Source of the DNA: Dehalococcoidia bacterium
GTDB taxonomy: Bacteria; Chloroflexota; Dehalococcoidia; Lucifugimonadales; Lucifugimonadaceae
Length of the DNA stretch: 64,000 nt
Reading direction: 5' to 3'
Assembly (NCBI GenBank): GCA_012959765.1
Contig: DUCO01000040.1
Coordinates: 1-64,000 of the forward strand
Below are positions 51,103 to 60,276 of the stretch, in pieces (position 1 is the stretch's first letter; each line of letters opens with the position of its first letter). Under the pieces are notes generated by a model. It made no database searches and was not told where the DNA came from. It saw only the letters and a list, made by a program, of their open reading frames with translations. Made by a program: the position numbers and the translations under genes.

Positions 51103-54100
51103 TTATGTGGTCAAGTTGCGGTACAGCTGGGGCAGGCGCTTCGGAAGCAGGCTGATGTCGGGCAGAACCTCGTAACTGAAGTCTTCCATCATCGTCTTCA
51201 TGTAATCGTGTCCGGCCTTGTCCACGGTCAGACAGAACGGCGTGATGCCCATGTTCCGAGCTTCGATCAGCGACTGACGGGTGTCATGTACCGCGTATTC
51301 CTTCTCAACCCCTTCTCGGGAGTAGCCACGATCCTGCGGTCGACCGTCGGAGATCAGGAATAAGAATCGCGAACGAGCTTCCACTTCATTCAGCTTTGCA
51401 GCCGTGTGACGAATCGCAGGTCCCATGCGGGTTGCGTGAAGCGGGGCGATACGGTCGATACGTCGCGGAACAATTTCGGTGAATTTCTCGTCGAGGTCCT
51501 TGATCGTGTAGAACTCGACATTCTCTCGTCCGTACCCAGAGAATCCGTAGATACCGTATGCATCGCCAAGCGTTTCGAGCGAGTTGACCAGAAGAGTTAT
51601 CCCTTCCTTCTCAACGTCGACAATTCGCTTGTAGGTTCGGCGGAGGCCCTCCGAGCGACGTGAACGCAGCCAGACCATGTATTCGACTGGATCATCGGGC
51701 GCACCCCAGTCGTCAGACGGCTTCTTAGCTTCGTCGATAGCTTCGGCTGTGGACGCAGAGAGGTCGAGAAGGAACGCAACGGCAACCGAGCGTTCGTTCT
51801 TGTTCCTGCGCCAGTACAGCTTCTCTTCAGGAGAAACACCGATCCTTATATCGATCAGTGCCTCCAGAACCGTATCGAGGTCATATTCTTCGCCATCTTC
51901 AAGTCGCTTCTGCTTTCGGTACATCTCGGGGATGACCAGCTCGAACTGGCGTTTGATCTGTGAGACAAGACCTGCGTTTTCGGCGAGTGTCTCACGGAAG
52001 AAATGCGGTTCGCCATCGGTCATGATCTTCTCGTGGACCATGCACCAGTTTGGCTTGTATTCGTTCGCCCTGAAGTCCCACTCCGGGTAAGTGTAGGTGT
52101 CGGGTTCGGTGGCCGTAAGTGGGCCGCCATCTTCATCGACGTGCTGTGACGGACCGGGTTGGAACTGCTGATTTTCGGTATCGCGTTTCTGCAGCTCTTT
52201 CATCAAGTTTTCGATCATCTCGGAAACCTGTTGATCGCCGCCTTCTTCGCCTTCCGTCTGCTCCATCTCCATCTCGGGAGCGTTCTTCATCATCTCTTCG
52301 AGCTGCTCTTGAGTGATCGGTTCCATCTCGCCGCCCTCAGACATCTCGCCGCTTTCCATCATCTGCATTTGGGAAAGCAACTGAGAAAGCTCGGGCTTGA
52401 ACTCGCCTCGGTAGTCGACTTCCTGTGGCGACGAGTAGTCCTCTTCTTCGCCTTCGGATTCGAACTCCTGCTCGTCGGAACCGTCTTCCGGTTCGCCCTC
52501 ACCTTCACCATCGGGGGAAGCCTGGCCCATGAACTGCTGAATCACCTCTTCAGGGTCGACGACATCCTCTTCGTCGTTGTCTGAAGATTCTTCTTCCTCT
52601 TCGGGTTCGAGTTGTTCGAATTCGTCATCGTCCAACTCGTCGTTCTTGATATCGATGAGAATCGAGTAGGCACGAATCGCGGCCTCGGCAGCGTCTTCTA
52701 CGATCGCATCGACCGTGGTGACCTGCCTGATGAGTCTGCGAAGCTTACGAGCCGCATCTTTGTGCTCACCCGGAACGATCATGTCGTCGACCTGCCCAAG
52801 ACTCACCCTGATCATGAACTCGACCAGTGCCTCACGAGCCGGCAGATCGGTTACCTCGGGGCGGGATTCGAGCGCTGCGCCACGCACGATCGCGTACATC
52901 GACATAATCCCCGGGTACAACTCTGCAACGTTGCCGTCGATTCGTGAACTCTCGAGAACCGTAAAGACGTCGAGGGCCAGTCGACGTTCGTGGAACAGAT
53001 CGAAGAAGCGGCTCATGTCGGTCAAGAACTCGGGAGCCTCTTGTTCAGCGGCTGGTTCAGGTGTTACCGACGATGCAGCAACAGGAGATTCATGGCCAAA
53101 CACAATCACTTCTGGCTTTGCCGAAGCCTTCTTCTTGGCTTCCTCGTCGACGGCCTTGGCCGCCTTGAGCTCAGTTGCTCCGGGAAGTCGTGGGCGAAGA
53201 TCATCAAATATGAACGACGGCTCGTTGAAGTCGAATGCGAACGACCCGAATTCGATGTGCCCTATCTGGTGGGTTGAAATCACCTTGAAGAAGCCGAAGT
53301 TTTCGTCTTTAGACGTGTATCGGTTGATAACCGAGGGCATGTAAATCGTCGTGCCTTCAGTTGTTGGCAGTTCGCCCTGGAACCAGCCGATGTTCTTTTC
53401 GGCGAGAGCCTGTGCGGCCTGAATATCGATATTGCGACCGGTTAGGGCCAGGCAGTACATCGAAATGATGTCTCGGACCCTGGAAAGCTCGATTGAAGAC
53501 GAAAGCGAATCGAGCATTTCGAGCGAGCGAGGTGATTCAAGCCTGAAGTACGAGACCGCAGCCTCGTCACTTTCGCGGGCAGTCTGGATGCCTTCGATTT
53601 GCCACTGACCCATCTGGTCGAACGTCACTCGTTCGAGAACTTCGGGAACGATCTTGAGAAATTCTGGTGCTGCCGGAGCCGAAACAGCGGCAATGCCGTC
53701 GGTCATTTCGAGCAGGCGATCCCTTGAATCGGTTGGCACGCGATTCACGGTGTTGGCACCATCTCTCAGCACTCCGGCTGCATCGCTTACACCGGTAATT
53801 ACCAAGCGACGGGCAAGCGAAATCAACGGTGCACGGTGGGTCGAGTTGAGCTCGATCAGTGCTGCAGTAGCCGAATCGAAAAGCACTGCCGTTTCGCGCC
53901 ACGACTTTTCGGCAACGATCTGGGCGAGGTTTATGAACCGGTCGATATCGCCCGGAATTTTGGGGAAGAGGTCGATGCCAGCACCAAGGGCGTCGCCAGC
54001 CTGATCGTATGAACGGCGTGAAAGCACTTCGAGGAACTCACCAAAGTGGCAGAACTCTTCGAATGAAAGTGACTCAAGCAGATCAGGTGTTGCTTCGAAC

Positions 54101-54540
54101 AGACGGCAGGCGAGAGCCGACGACTTCCACGTTCCGCGATAAAGCGCACGACAGACGTTTGCCCAGTCGTCGATGTACCGGGGTCGAAGCCTGAGCATGG
54201 ATTTGGGCGACGATTTGAAATATGCGACGGCGAGCGACGGCGAATCTTCACAGAGCGAAGTGCCTGTCTTTGCCCACTTCAGGAATTGGCCTGAAGGCAG
54301 CTGGCGCTGAACGGCCACGGATGCATCGAAGAACTCCGCTGCGGCTTCCCACGAGCGGACTGTTTTACGTGCGATCTCAAGCCCTTCAGTGGACCATTGC
54401 TGGCACGTCTCGTCGGCGAGCCGGCCTGAAAGTTTCTCGAGGGCTATTTCGTAGCGTTCAAGAACTGGCGCAGGAAACTGCTTGAGTTCTTCTCTTGTGT
54501 TTTCGATAGCCGATTGTTTTGGGTCGTCAGAACTAGTCAA
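51103..54540 (-). CDS. NorD/CbbO-like VWA-domain protein
   Basis: 1145 residues, TTG start. The N-terminal 450 residues are alpha-helical with recurring motifs (for example QWSTEGLEIARKTVRSWEAA; QWQIEGIQTARESDEAAVSYF; KWAKTGTSLCEDSPSLAVAYF), probably a solenoid. A very acidic, low-complexity linker follows (about 650-800, many Glu/Asp/Gln). The C-terminal VWA domain carries the MIDAS motif DLSAST. This is the architecture of NorD/CbbO, which with a MoxR AAA+ partner remodels metalloenzymes or inserts cofactors. The partner (55147-56028) is two genes upstream. No nor, cbb or cox genes are nearby, so the client is unknown. Confidence 0.9.
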   Translation of the reverse strand: MTSSDDPKQSAIENTREELKQFPAPVLERYEIALEKLSGRLADETCQQWSTEGLEIARKTVRSWEAAAEFFDASVAVQRQLPSGQFLKWAKTGTSLCEDSPSLAVAYFKSSPKSMLRLRPRYIDDWANVCRALYRGTWKSSALACRLFEATPDLLESLSFEEFCHFGEFLEVLSRRSYDQAGDALGAGIDLFPKIPGDIDRFINLAQIVAEKSWRETAVLFDSATAALIELNSTHRAPLISLARRLVITGVSDAAGVLRDGANTVNRVPTDSRDRLLEMTDGIAAVSAPAAPEFLKIVPEVLERVTFDQMGQWQIEGIQTARESDEAAVSYFRLESPRSLEMLDSLSSSIELSRVRDIISMYCLALTGRNIDIQAAQALAEKNIGWFQGELPTTEGTTIYMPSVINRYTSKDENFGFFKVISTHQIGHIEFGSFAFDFNEPSFIFDDLRPRLPGATELKAAKAVDEEAKKKASAKPEVIVFGHESPVAASSVTPEPAAEQEAPEFLTDMSRFFDLFHERRLALDVFTVLESSRIDGNVAELYPGIMSMYAIVRGAALESRPEVTDLPAREALVEFMIRVSLGQVDDMIVPGEHKDAARKLRRLIRQVTTVDAIVEDAAEAAIRAYSILIDIKNDELDDDEFEQLEPEEEEESSDNDEEDVVDPEEVIQQFMGQASPDGEGEGEPEDGSDEQEFESEGEEEDYSSPQEVDYRGEFKPELSQLLSQMQMMESGEMSEGGEMEPITQEQLEEMMKNAPEMEMEQTEGEEGGDQQVSEMIENLMKELQKRDTENQQFQPGPSQHVDEDGGPLTATEPDTYTYPEWDFRANEYKPNWCMVHEKIMTDGEPHFFRETLAENAGLVSQIKRQFELVIPEMYRKQKRLEDGEEYDLDTVLEALIDIRIGVSPEEKLYWRRNKNERSVAVAFLLDLSASTAEAIDEAKKPSDDWGAPDDPVEYMVWLRSRRSEGLRRTYKRIVDVEKEGITLLVNSLETLGDAYGIYGFSGYGRENVEFYTIKDLDEKFTEIVPRRIDRIAPLHATRMGPAIRHTAAKLNEVEARSRFLFLISDGRPQDRGYSREGVEKEYAVHDTRQSLIEARNMGITPFCLTVDKAGHDYMKTMMEDFSYEVLPDISLLPKRLPQLYRNLTT

Positions 54541-54568
54541 CTCTGGTCTTGCCCTTTTTCAGACTTTG

Positions 54569-55150
54569 TCATGCTGCATTCATCACAACGTCGATTACGT
54601 CAGAAATTATCCGGCCCGAAGCGCCCCAAATAATTCGATCTTCATATGCGTAAGCAGTTATTTTTCGTGTCTGTCCATTTCGGATCAGTGTGATGGTGCG
54701 TTTTGAAGCTGCATCAACAAAAATCCGTACTGGCACACTTACTACCTCAGCAACTTCGCTTTCCTGAGGTGTAATTTTTACAGCGTCTTTAACGCGCCCT
54801 GTGTATGGTCGAACCTCGAATCCCGTCGATGTGTCGACCGAACTCATCTGACACCAGATATCGATATCGTTTGAGTCGATTCCAAGCTCCTCGTTCGTCT
54901 CACGTAATGCGGTGTGCATCAGCGATTCGTCCGAGTCCTCAGTCATCCCGCCAGGGAACGCCCATTCACCACTGTGATGTCGGAGCGTTGCTGCCCTTTT
55001 GATCATCAACACACAGGGTTCACCGTCTGTCATGTTGAACAAAACAGACACGGCCGCGGCAGCTCCGTTACCCTCGGCTCTCTGGCTTCCGCCAGAGTAA
55101 GACCGGAGGGTAGTTTCGAGCTGTTTGATCGTTAGCTTGGTGGTGTTCAC
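54569..55150 (-). CDS. NUDIX hydrolase (CoA pyrophosphatase type)
   Basis: 193 residues. The Nudix box reads [26 protein letters not shown], with the spacing of NudL/YeaB-type CoA pyrophosphatases. The upstream [16 protein letters not shown] and [13 protein letters not shown] fit that subgroup. It would hydrolyse CoA or ADP-linked compounds to 3',5'-ADP and phosphopantetheine. Its GTG start overlaps the norQ-like stop (GTGA). With coaE two genes upstream it makes a CoA-related theme within the NorQ/NorD operon. Confidence 0.9.
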   Translation of the reverse strand: MNTTKLTIKQLETTLRSYSGGSQRAEGNGAAAAVSVLFNMTDGEPCVLMIKRAATLRHHSGEWAFPGGMTEDSDESLMHTALRETNEELGIDSNDIDIWCQMSSVDTSTGFEVRPYTGRVKDAVKITPQESEVAEVVSVPVRIFVDAASKRTITLIRNGQTRKITAYAYEDRIIWGASGRIISDVIDVVMNAA

Positions 55151-56028
55151 GCGAAGATCGAAGTTACGACCTCGTCAATGCTGCGCTGGATCTGGGGGTC
55201 GTCTGTGATACCCCAGGTCACAGAAACCTGGCATGCTCGACGGTCGGCTACGCCTTCTTTGATCAGGCGACCTGCATAAATAAGCATTCGAGTGCTGGCA
55301 CCTTCTTCAAGTCCATGCTCACGAAGGTTACGAATTTTCACACCGAGCCTCGCCAATCGTTCGGCAATAGCTGGTTCGCAACCCGATTCGTGGGCGATGA
55401 TCAATGCTTCGTGTTCTTCATCCGGGAAGTCGAATTCCAGAGCCACGAATCGCTGTCGGGTACTGTGCTTCAAATCTTTAAGCGCGTTCTGGTAGCCAGG
55501 GTTGTAGGAAACAACCAGCAGGAAGCCGTCGGCTGCATCGATAGTCGAGCCGAGCTTGTCGATGGTCAGCGAACGTCGGTGGTCGGTGAGCGGGTGAATG
55601 ATAACCGTGGTGTCTTTTCGAGCCTCAACTATTTCATCGAGGTAGCAAATTCCACCGAACTTCACTGCGCGGGTTAGCGGGCCGTCGATCCAACGTGTTC
55701 CGTCGGCATCGAGCAGGTAACGCCCAACAAGGTCGCTGGCGGTGAGGTCTTCGTGACATGCCACGGTGATCAGCGGAAGCTTTTCGCCCGTACCATTCGG
55801 GGAAACGTCTTCGGGGTTTCGTTTTGAAATGCCCTCACTCAAGCGCCACGCCATGTGCTCAACGAATCGGGTTTTACCGGTACCTGTCGGGCCTTTTAGG
55901 AGAATAGGTACTCTCTGGCGATAGGCCGATTCAAAAATTTCGATTTCGTCAGAAGTCGGTACGTAATACGGTTGTTCCGTCACGTAATACTCTTCGATAT
56001 TTCGTTCGATGTATTGCTGTGTGGCCAT
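55147..56028 (-). CDS. MoxR-type AAA+ ATPase, NorQ/CbbQ/NirQ family
   Basis: 293 residues. Walker [20 protein letters not shown], Walker [43 protein letters not shown] (sensor and Arg-finger region) are as in CbbQ/NirQ. It drives metalloenzyme activation together with a CbbO/NorD VWA protein, here encoded at 51103-54540 in the same operon. The client enzyme is not visible in the window. ATG start; the stop overlaps the NUDIX gene. Confidence 0.94.
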   Translation of the reverse strand: MATQQYIERNIEEYYVTEQPYYVPTSDEIEIFESAYRQRVPILLKGPTGTGKTRFVEHMAWRLSEGISKRNPEDVSPNGTGEKLPLITVACHEDLTASDLVGRYLLDADGTRWIDGPLTRAVKFGGICYLDEIVEARKDTTVIIHPLTDHRRSLTIDKLGSTIDAADGFLLVVSYNPGYQNALKDLKHSTRQRFVALEFDFPDEEHEALIIAHESGCEPAIAERLARLGVKIRNLREHGLEEGASTRMLIYAGRLIKEGVADRRACQVSVTWGITDDPQIQRSIDEVVTSIFA

Positions 56029-56096
56029 TAGTACTCGCGCCTTGAAGGCGTTTCCTCACCAATAATTTCAGTGAACTATTTCGGATACAAATCCGT

Positions 56097-56696
56097 TTAT
56101 TTTTTCTTTGGGATTGATTCCCAGATTCTCGATACTTGAGCAATCAGTTCTTCAAGTGTTCCGTTGTTTTCGATCACCCTGTCAGATATAGCGATACGTT
56201 CTTCTCGGGTCAGCTGTGCAGCCACTCGAGCGTCGGTTTCCGATCTGCCAAGCCCCGATCGTTGCTCTACTCTCTTGTTGATTTCACCTGATGGTGATTC
56301 AACAGTCCAGACAACGTCAGCGATTTGATCCCATCCTGATTCGAATAATTTTGGGACCTCTACAATGACAACTTCAGTTCCGCGTTTCTCCTCATTTTCT
56401 AATCGAGCCAGAGTCAGCTTTCGCGTAGCTGGCCATACGATTTCCTCAAGCTCCAAACGTCGGGCGGAATCGGAGAAAACGATTTTTCCTAGAGACTTCC
56501 GATCGATAGATCCGAATTCATCCAGCACGTCGTCACCGAAACGGCTGACGATCAGTCCATGTGCCTCAGTACCTGGCTCGTAGGACTCATGCGCAACCTT
56601 GTCCGATTCGATCACCACCGCACCAAGTTCTCGAAGAACATGTGTAACCTCGGTTTTTCCGGTACCAATACCGCCGGTGAGGCCAATGACTAACAC
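56097..56696 (-). CDS. coaE: Dephospho-CoA kinase
   Basis: 199 residues. P-loop LVIGLTGGIGTGKTEVTHVL, the substrate-site ALVIESDKVAHESYEPG-like block (VVIESDKVAHESYE) and the lid region EQRSGLGRSETDARVAAQLT. It carries out the last step of coenzyme A synthesis. It is the first gene of the minus-strand run coaE, norQ-like, NUDIX, norD-like, divergent from selA. Confidence 0.96.
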   Translation of the reverse strand: MLVIGLTGGIGTGKTEVTHVLRELGAVVIESDKVAHESYEPGTEAHGLIVSRFGDDVLDEFGSIDRKSLGKIVFSDSARRLELEEIVWPATRKLTLARLENEEKRGTEVVIVEVPKLFESGWDQIADVVWTVESPSGEINKRVEQRSGLGRSETDARVAAQLTREERIAISDRVIENNGTLEELIAQVSRIWESIPKKK

Positions 56697-56893
56697 TTGT
56701 GCTCCCAGTTACCAATGTGGCGAACCGAGTAATCTTACGCCCGCGCGTCCCTTATCGCTGTGTTATTTCTAACTAGATCACAGTTCAGCAGTAGTAAACT
56801 TTTGTACCCGGTATTGCCCAAAAGTAATTAGTTACGCTACCTGGACAGTTTTTCAGCCGAACGCACACGGATGCCGAGGGATTGGGGAGTTTT

Positions 56894-58279
56894 ATGACAG
56901 AGTCCGCATACCGATCGCTGCCATCGGTCGACGCATTGCTTCAATCCGATGAAGTGATGACGCTCGTGCGCGACTTTTCCCATGATGCCGTAACGACCGT
57001 TGCGAGGGAGGTTTTGGCTCGGGCCCGTTCTGCGATCAAGAGCAATGGCAAAGCCCCTTCGACTGAGATGATGATCGCCGAGATAGTCGAACGAGCGGAT
57101 AGAGCGTGGGGTGCGTGGCCGAAGGGTGTTGTGAACGCAACCGGGGTGGTCCTGCACACGAATCTTGGGCGCGCTCCGCTGAGCGTCGGGGTTGCCGAAG
57201 CAGCGGCCGCATCTGCATCGATTTATTCAGACCTTGAGTTCTATCTGAACTCTGGGAAACGCGGATCACGCAACGCCCATATCTCTGATCTGATTTCCCA
57301 AACGTCTGGTGCCGAGGCCGGCATGGCGGTGAACAACAACGCTTCAGGCGTGTTGCTTACTCTTGCCGCCGTAGTAGGAGCCGATCACGGCAAGAAAGAA
57401 GTCATCGTTTCTCGTGGCGAGGCTGTCGAGATTGGCGGTGGATTCCGGATCCCAGACGTGATGCTGCAATCGGGTGCAACTCTGATCGAAGTGGGCACGA
57501 CAAATCGGACGTATGCAGCCGACTACGAGGCTGCCATTACGCCGAACACCGGCGCTATTTTGAAGGTTCACCCGAGCAACTTTGTGGTCGAGGGCTTCAC
57601 ACATGTGCCGAGCCTCGCCGACATGGTTGCGGTGGGAAACAAGCACGGTATCCCCGTGATCAACGATCTGGGTTCCGGATGCCTTGTCGACACCCGCAAA
57701 TACGGTCTCGCTCAGGAACCGCAGGTGCAGGAATCTGTTTCCGACGGCGCTGCCTTAACACTGTTTTCTGGAGATAAGTTGCTCGGTGGTCCGCAGGCCG
57801 GGCTGATCGCCGGTGATCAGAAGTGGGTTGATCTTGTTACAAAGCATCCACTCGCCCGCGCTGTACGCATCGACAAGATGACACTTTCGGCGATTGCAGC
57901 AACACTCGTTTCGTATTTGAAAGACGCTCACGAGGAAGAAATACCGATCTGGAACATGATTTCGATGAGCGAGTCTCAGGTCGCAACCAGGGCTGAAAAG
58001 TGGCGAGATGCGATTGGCGCTGGGGATGTGACTCCGGCACGGTCGGCAATCGGTGGCGGATCATTGCCGGGTCAAACACTCCCCACTACGGCGCTAGTTA
58101 TCCAGGCCGGCAGCGCTGGTGCCGACAGCTTTGCTGCAAGCCTTCGCAAGAGCCCGGTCGCGGTGATCGCTCGCATCGAAAACAACCGGATATTGCTCGA
58201 CCCACGCACCGTGTTGCCGGGTCAGGATGATGCAGTTGTCGAGGCAGTTAAGTTCGCTCTGGAGCAGTCTGACCAATGA
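56894..58279 (+). CDS. selA: L-seryl-tRNA(Sec) selenium transferase
   Basis: 461 residues. YRSLPSVDALLQSDEVMTLV at the start, VVLHTNLGRAPLS, VNNNASGVLLTLAAVVG, SRGEAVEIGGGFRIPDVM and the PLP-lysine site TLFSGDKLLGGPQAGLIAG are all diagnostic. It converts Ser-tRNA(Sec) to Sec-tRNA(Sec) using selenophosphate. ATG 56894 is preferred to the track's TTG 56882 (GGGGAG lies just before it). The stop overlaps the Smr gene by 4 nt (ATGA). selB, selC and selD must be elsewhere. Its presence supports the three UGA-containing genes as real selenoproteins. Confidence 0.98.
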   Translation: MTESAYRSLPSVDALLQSDEVMTLVRDFSHDAVTTVAREVLARARSAIKSNGKAPSTEMMIAEIVERADRAWGAWPKGVVNATGVVLHTNLGRAPLSVGVAEAAAASASIYSDLEFYLNSGKRGSRNAHISDLISQTSGAEAGMAVNNNASGVLLTLAAVVGADHGKKEVIVSRGEAVEIGGGFRIPDVMLQSGATLIEVGTTNRTYAADYEAAITPNTGAILKVHPSNFVVEGFTHVPSLADMVAVGNKHGIPVINDLGSGCLVDTRKYGLAQEPQVQESVSDGAALTLFSGDKLLGGPQAGLIAGDQKWVDLVTKHPLARAVRIDKMTLSAIAATLVSYLKDAHEEEIPIWNMISMSESQVATRAEKWRDAIGAGDVTPARSAIGGGSLPGQTLPTTALVIQAGSAGADSFAASLRKSPVAVIARIENNRILLDPRTVLPGQDDAVVEAVKFALEQSDQ

Positions 58280-58668
58280 GCCCACAACGTCGCAGGCGCC
58301 CCAAGCCATCTGCCGAGCAGGGTTGGGCAGCGAGCTCTTCAGGCGGTGTTGATGCTGTGGAAATCGAGATCGATCTTCACGGAATGCGGGCGAGCGGAGC
58401 CGATACTGCGATCAAGATTCACCTGCAGCGGTGCCACAACGCTCGGCTTCACATCGCCAAAATAAATCATGGCCACGGAACCGGCGTACTAAAGCAACTC
58501 ACTCGAGATACTCTTACTAAGAGTGACCTTGTCGTTCGGCATTATCCTGCTTCATGGGGCGACGGCGGTGACGGGGTAACGATCGCTGAAATGAACTACG
58601 GTGGGCACAAGGCTTTCAACCGGCGCGCCAACAATTCGATTGTGCCCAAGGCGTTGCCTCGCCGATAG
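58276..58668 (+). CDS. Smr-domain protein
   Basis: 130 residues. A basic N-terminus (PQRRRRPKPS) is followed by a Smr domain: EIDLHGMRASGADTAIKIHL, then INHGHGTGVLKQLTRDTL (HGxGxG). Smr domains, as in MutS2, bind or cut nucleic acids, recently linked to mRNA cleavage at collided ribosomes. Coupled to selA by ATGA overlap. Whether this pairing is functional for recoding or only operonic convenience is unknown. Confidence 0.9.
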   Translation: MSPQRRRRPKPSAEQGWAASSSGGVDAVEIEIDLHGMRASGADTAIKIHLQRCHNARLHIAKINHGHGTGVLKQLTRDTLTKSDLVVRHYPASWGDGGDGVTIAEMNYGGHKAFNRRANNSIVPKALPRR

Positions 58669-58778
58669 TGATCGCCAGAGGAGCGACTGGCAGCACGTCG
58701 ATTGGCGTAACCTGTGTGCACTGACAGGGACTAGTAAGTCCGCCTCCCTAATCAAACCTAGTTTGTTTAAATCTGCAG

Positions 58779-60119
58779 ATGACGTTATTTGACCGACGAA
58801 AACAAGAGTTACAGGATCGCATCGCGCCGTTGGCGACTCGAATGCGACCCACCAATCTTGATGAGTACGTGGGTCAAAAGCACATCCTGACACCGGGCAA
58901 AGTGCTTCGACGAGCTATCGATGAGGATCGCCTGCCCTCGATGATTCTCTGGGGTCCTCCGGGAAGTGGAAAAACAACTCTTGCACGACTTGTCGCCGGT
59001 GCCACAAATTCACATTTTGAGCAGTTAAGTGCTGTTTCGTCGGGCATCAAAGACGTACGGGCCGTGATGGTGGCCGCTGGAGATCGGCTCGGGCAAACGG
59101 GTCGGCGAACAATTCTTTTCATCGATGAGATCCACCGATTCTCGAAGTCACAGCAGGACGGGCTTCTCCCCCATGTCGAAGACGGAACGGTAACGCTGAT
59201 TGGTGCGACTACGGAGAACCCATCGTTCGAGGTTATCTCCCCCCTGTTGTCACGAACCCGGGTTTACCGGTTGGAACCGTTACAGGACGAGGACCTCACT
59301 GAAATCATCGAACGAGCGTTGACTGACGAAGACCACGGCCTCGGACGTGAGGGTGTTTCGCTTTCTGAAGACGCCATGCACTTCTTGCTGCGGGTTGCCA
59401 ATGGCGATGCCCGTTCAGCGCTCAACACGCTTGAGCTGGCAGTTGAATCTACCCAGAGAGATGACGACGGCAAGATCGCCGTCGAGGTCGAAACGATGGA
59501 GGAGGCGGTGCAACGCCAGTCTCGCTACGACCGGCTCGGCGACATGCACTACGACACGATTTCAGCCTTCATCAAGACAATTCGTGCTTCCGATCCAGAC
59601 GCAGCGTTGTACTACCTGGCGAGGATGATCGATGCTGGTGAAGACCCTGTGTTCATCGCTCGCAGGCTCGTTATTTCAGCTGCCGAAGACATTGGTCTTG
59701 GCAATCCAAACGCACTCGCAGTGGCGATGGCGGCTCAGCAGGCGGTAAGTTTCGTGGGGATGCCGGAGGGTCGAATTCCACTTGCGGAGGCGACTATATA
59801 TCTGGCTACAGCGCCGAAATCGAACTCAGCCTACAAAGCAATCGACAAGGCACTCGAATTCGTGCGTAGTTCGCGAGATGAGCCGGTTCCTCAGCATTTG
59901 AGGAACGCACCGACTCGATTGATGAAAGATCTTGGTTTCGGAGAGGGTTATGAATACCCGCACGACAAGCCGGGGCACTTCGTTCAGGCCGACAATCTGC
60001 CTGAGGCGATCAAGAATGCCCGCTTCTACGAGCCGGGGGATCTGGGATCCGAGCAGGCGATTCGAGAACGGTTACTCGGATGGTGGGGCGAGCGGTACAA
60101 GGACTCGTCGTCGAAGTAG
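58779..60119 (+). CDS. rarA: Replication-associated recombination protein A (MgsA/RarA AAA+ ATPase)
   Basis: 446 residues. PLATRMRPTNLDEYVGQKHI, Walker A GPPGSGKTTLARLVA, Walker B FIDEIHRFSKSQQDGLLPHVE, ATTENPSFEV, then the helical C-terminal domain with RYDRLGDMHYDTISAFIKT and DPDAALYYLARMI. A clamp-loader-like ATPase acting at stalled forks. ATG start 58779, about 110 nt after the Smr gene. Confidence 0.97.
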   Translation: MTLFDRRKQELQDRIAPLATRMRPTNLDEYVGQKHILTPGKVLRRAIDEDRLPSMILWGPPGSGKTTLARLVAGATNSHFEQLSAVSSGIKDVRAVMVAAGDRLGQTGRRTILFIDEIHRFSKSQQDGLLPHVEDGTVTLIGATTENPSFEVISPLLSRTRVYRLEPLQDEDLTEIIERALTDEDHGLGREGVSLSEDAMHFLLRVANGDARSALNTLELAVESTQRDDDGKIAVEVETMEEAVQRQSRYDRLGDMHYDTISAFIKTIRASDPDAALYYLARMIDAGEDPVFIARRLVISAAEDIGLGNPNALAVAMAAQQAVSFVGMPEGRIPLAEATIYLATAPKSNSAYKAIDKALEFVRSSRDEPVPQHLRNAPTRLMKDLGFGEGYEYPHDKPGHFVQADNLPEAIKNARFYEPGDLGSEQAIRERLLGWWGERYKDSSSK

Positions 60120-60128
60120 TTGCGTGGC

Positions 60129-60166
60129 TTCGATTTCCTGAGCGGAGTCTTCGGAGTCGAAGGATC
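60129..60166. repeat. Dispersed palindromic (REP-like) element, first copy
   Basis: GCTTCGATTTCCTGAGCGGAGT and CTTCGGAGTCGAAGGATCT form an imperfect palindrome (TTCGA/TCGAA outer stem, GGAGTC/GACTCC-type inner repeats). CCTGAGCGxAGTCGAAGG is a sequence type often dispersed in bacterial genomes. It lies between two convergent genes. Confidence 0.45.
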
Positions 60167-60220
60167 TCGATGGAATCAACTTTCATTCCCGAAAATAGCG
60201 TGTAATTCTGCGGCTTGGCG

Positions 60221-60275
60221 TTGTCTCCCACGAGAGCCCTCTACTTCGCTTCGCTCCGGTCGGGAAAATTGTCTC
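60221..60275. repeat. Dispersed repeat-like segment flanked by 7-bp direct repeats
   Basis: GAGAGCCCTCTACTTCGCTTCGCTCCGGTCGGGAAAA reads on the minus strand as the often-seen translated artefact RPERSEVEGSRG, typical of dispersed non-coding repeats. It is bounded by direct repeats TTGTCTC at 60221-60227 and 60269-60275, which could be target-site duplications or chance. Confidence 0.4.
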
Positions 60276-60276
60276 T

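Noticed and set aside
52715-53344. Plus-strand ORF (209 aa) opposite the VWA/NorD gene
   Set aside because: Ser/Arg-rich shadow of the minus-strand coding sequence.
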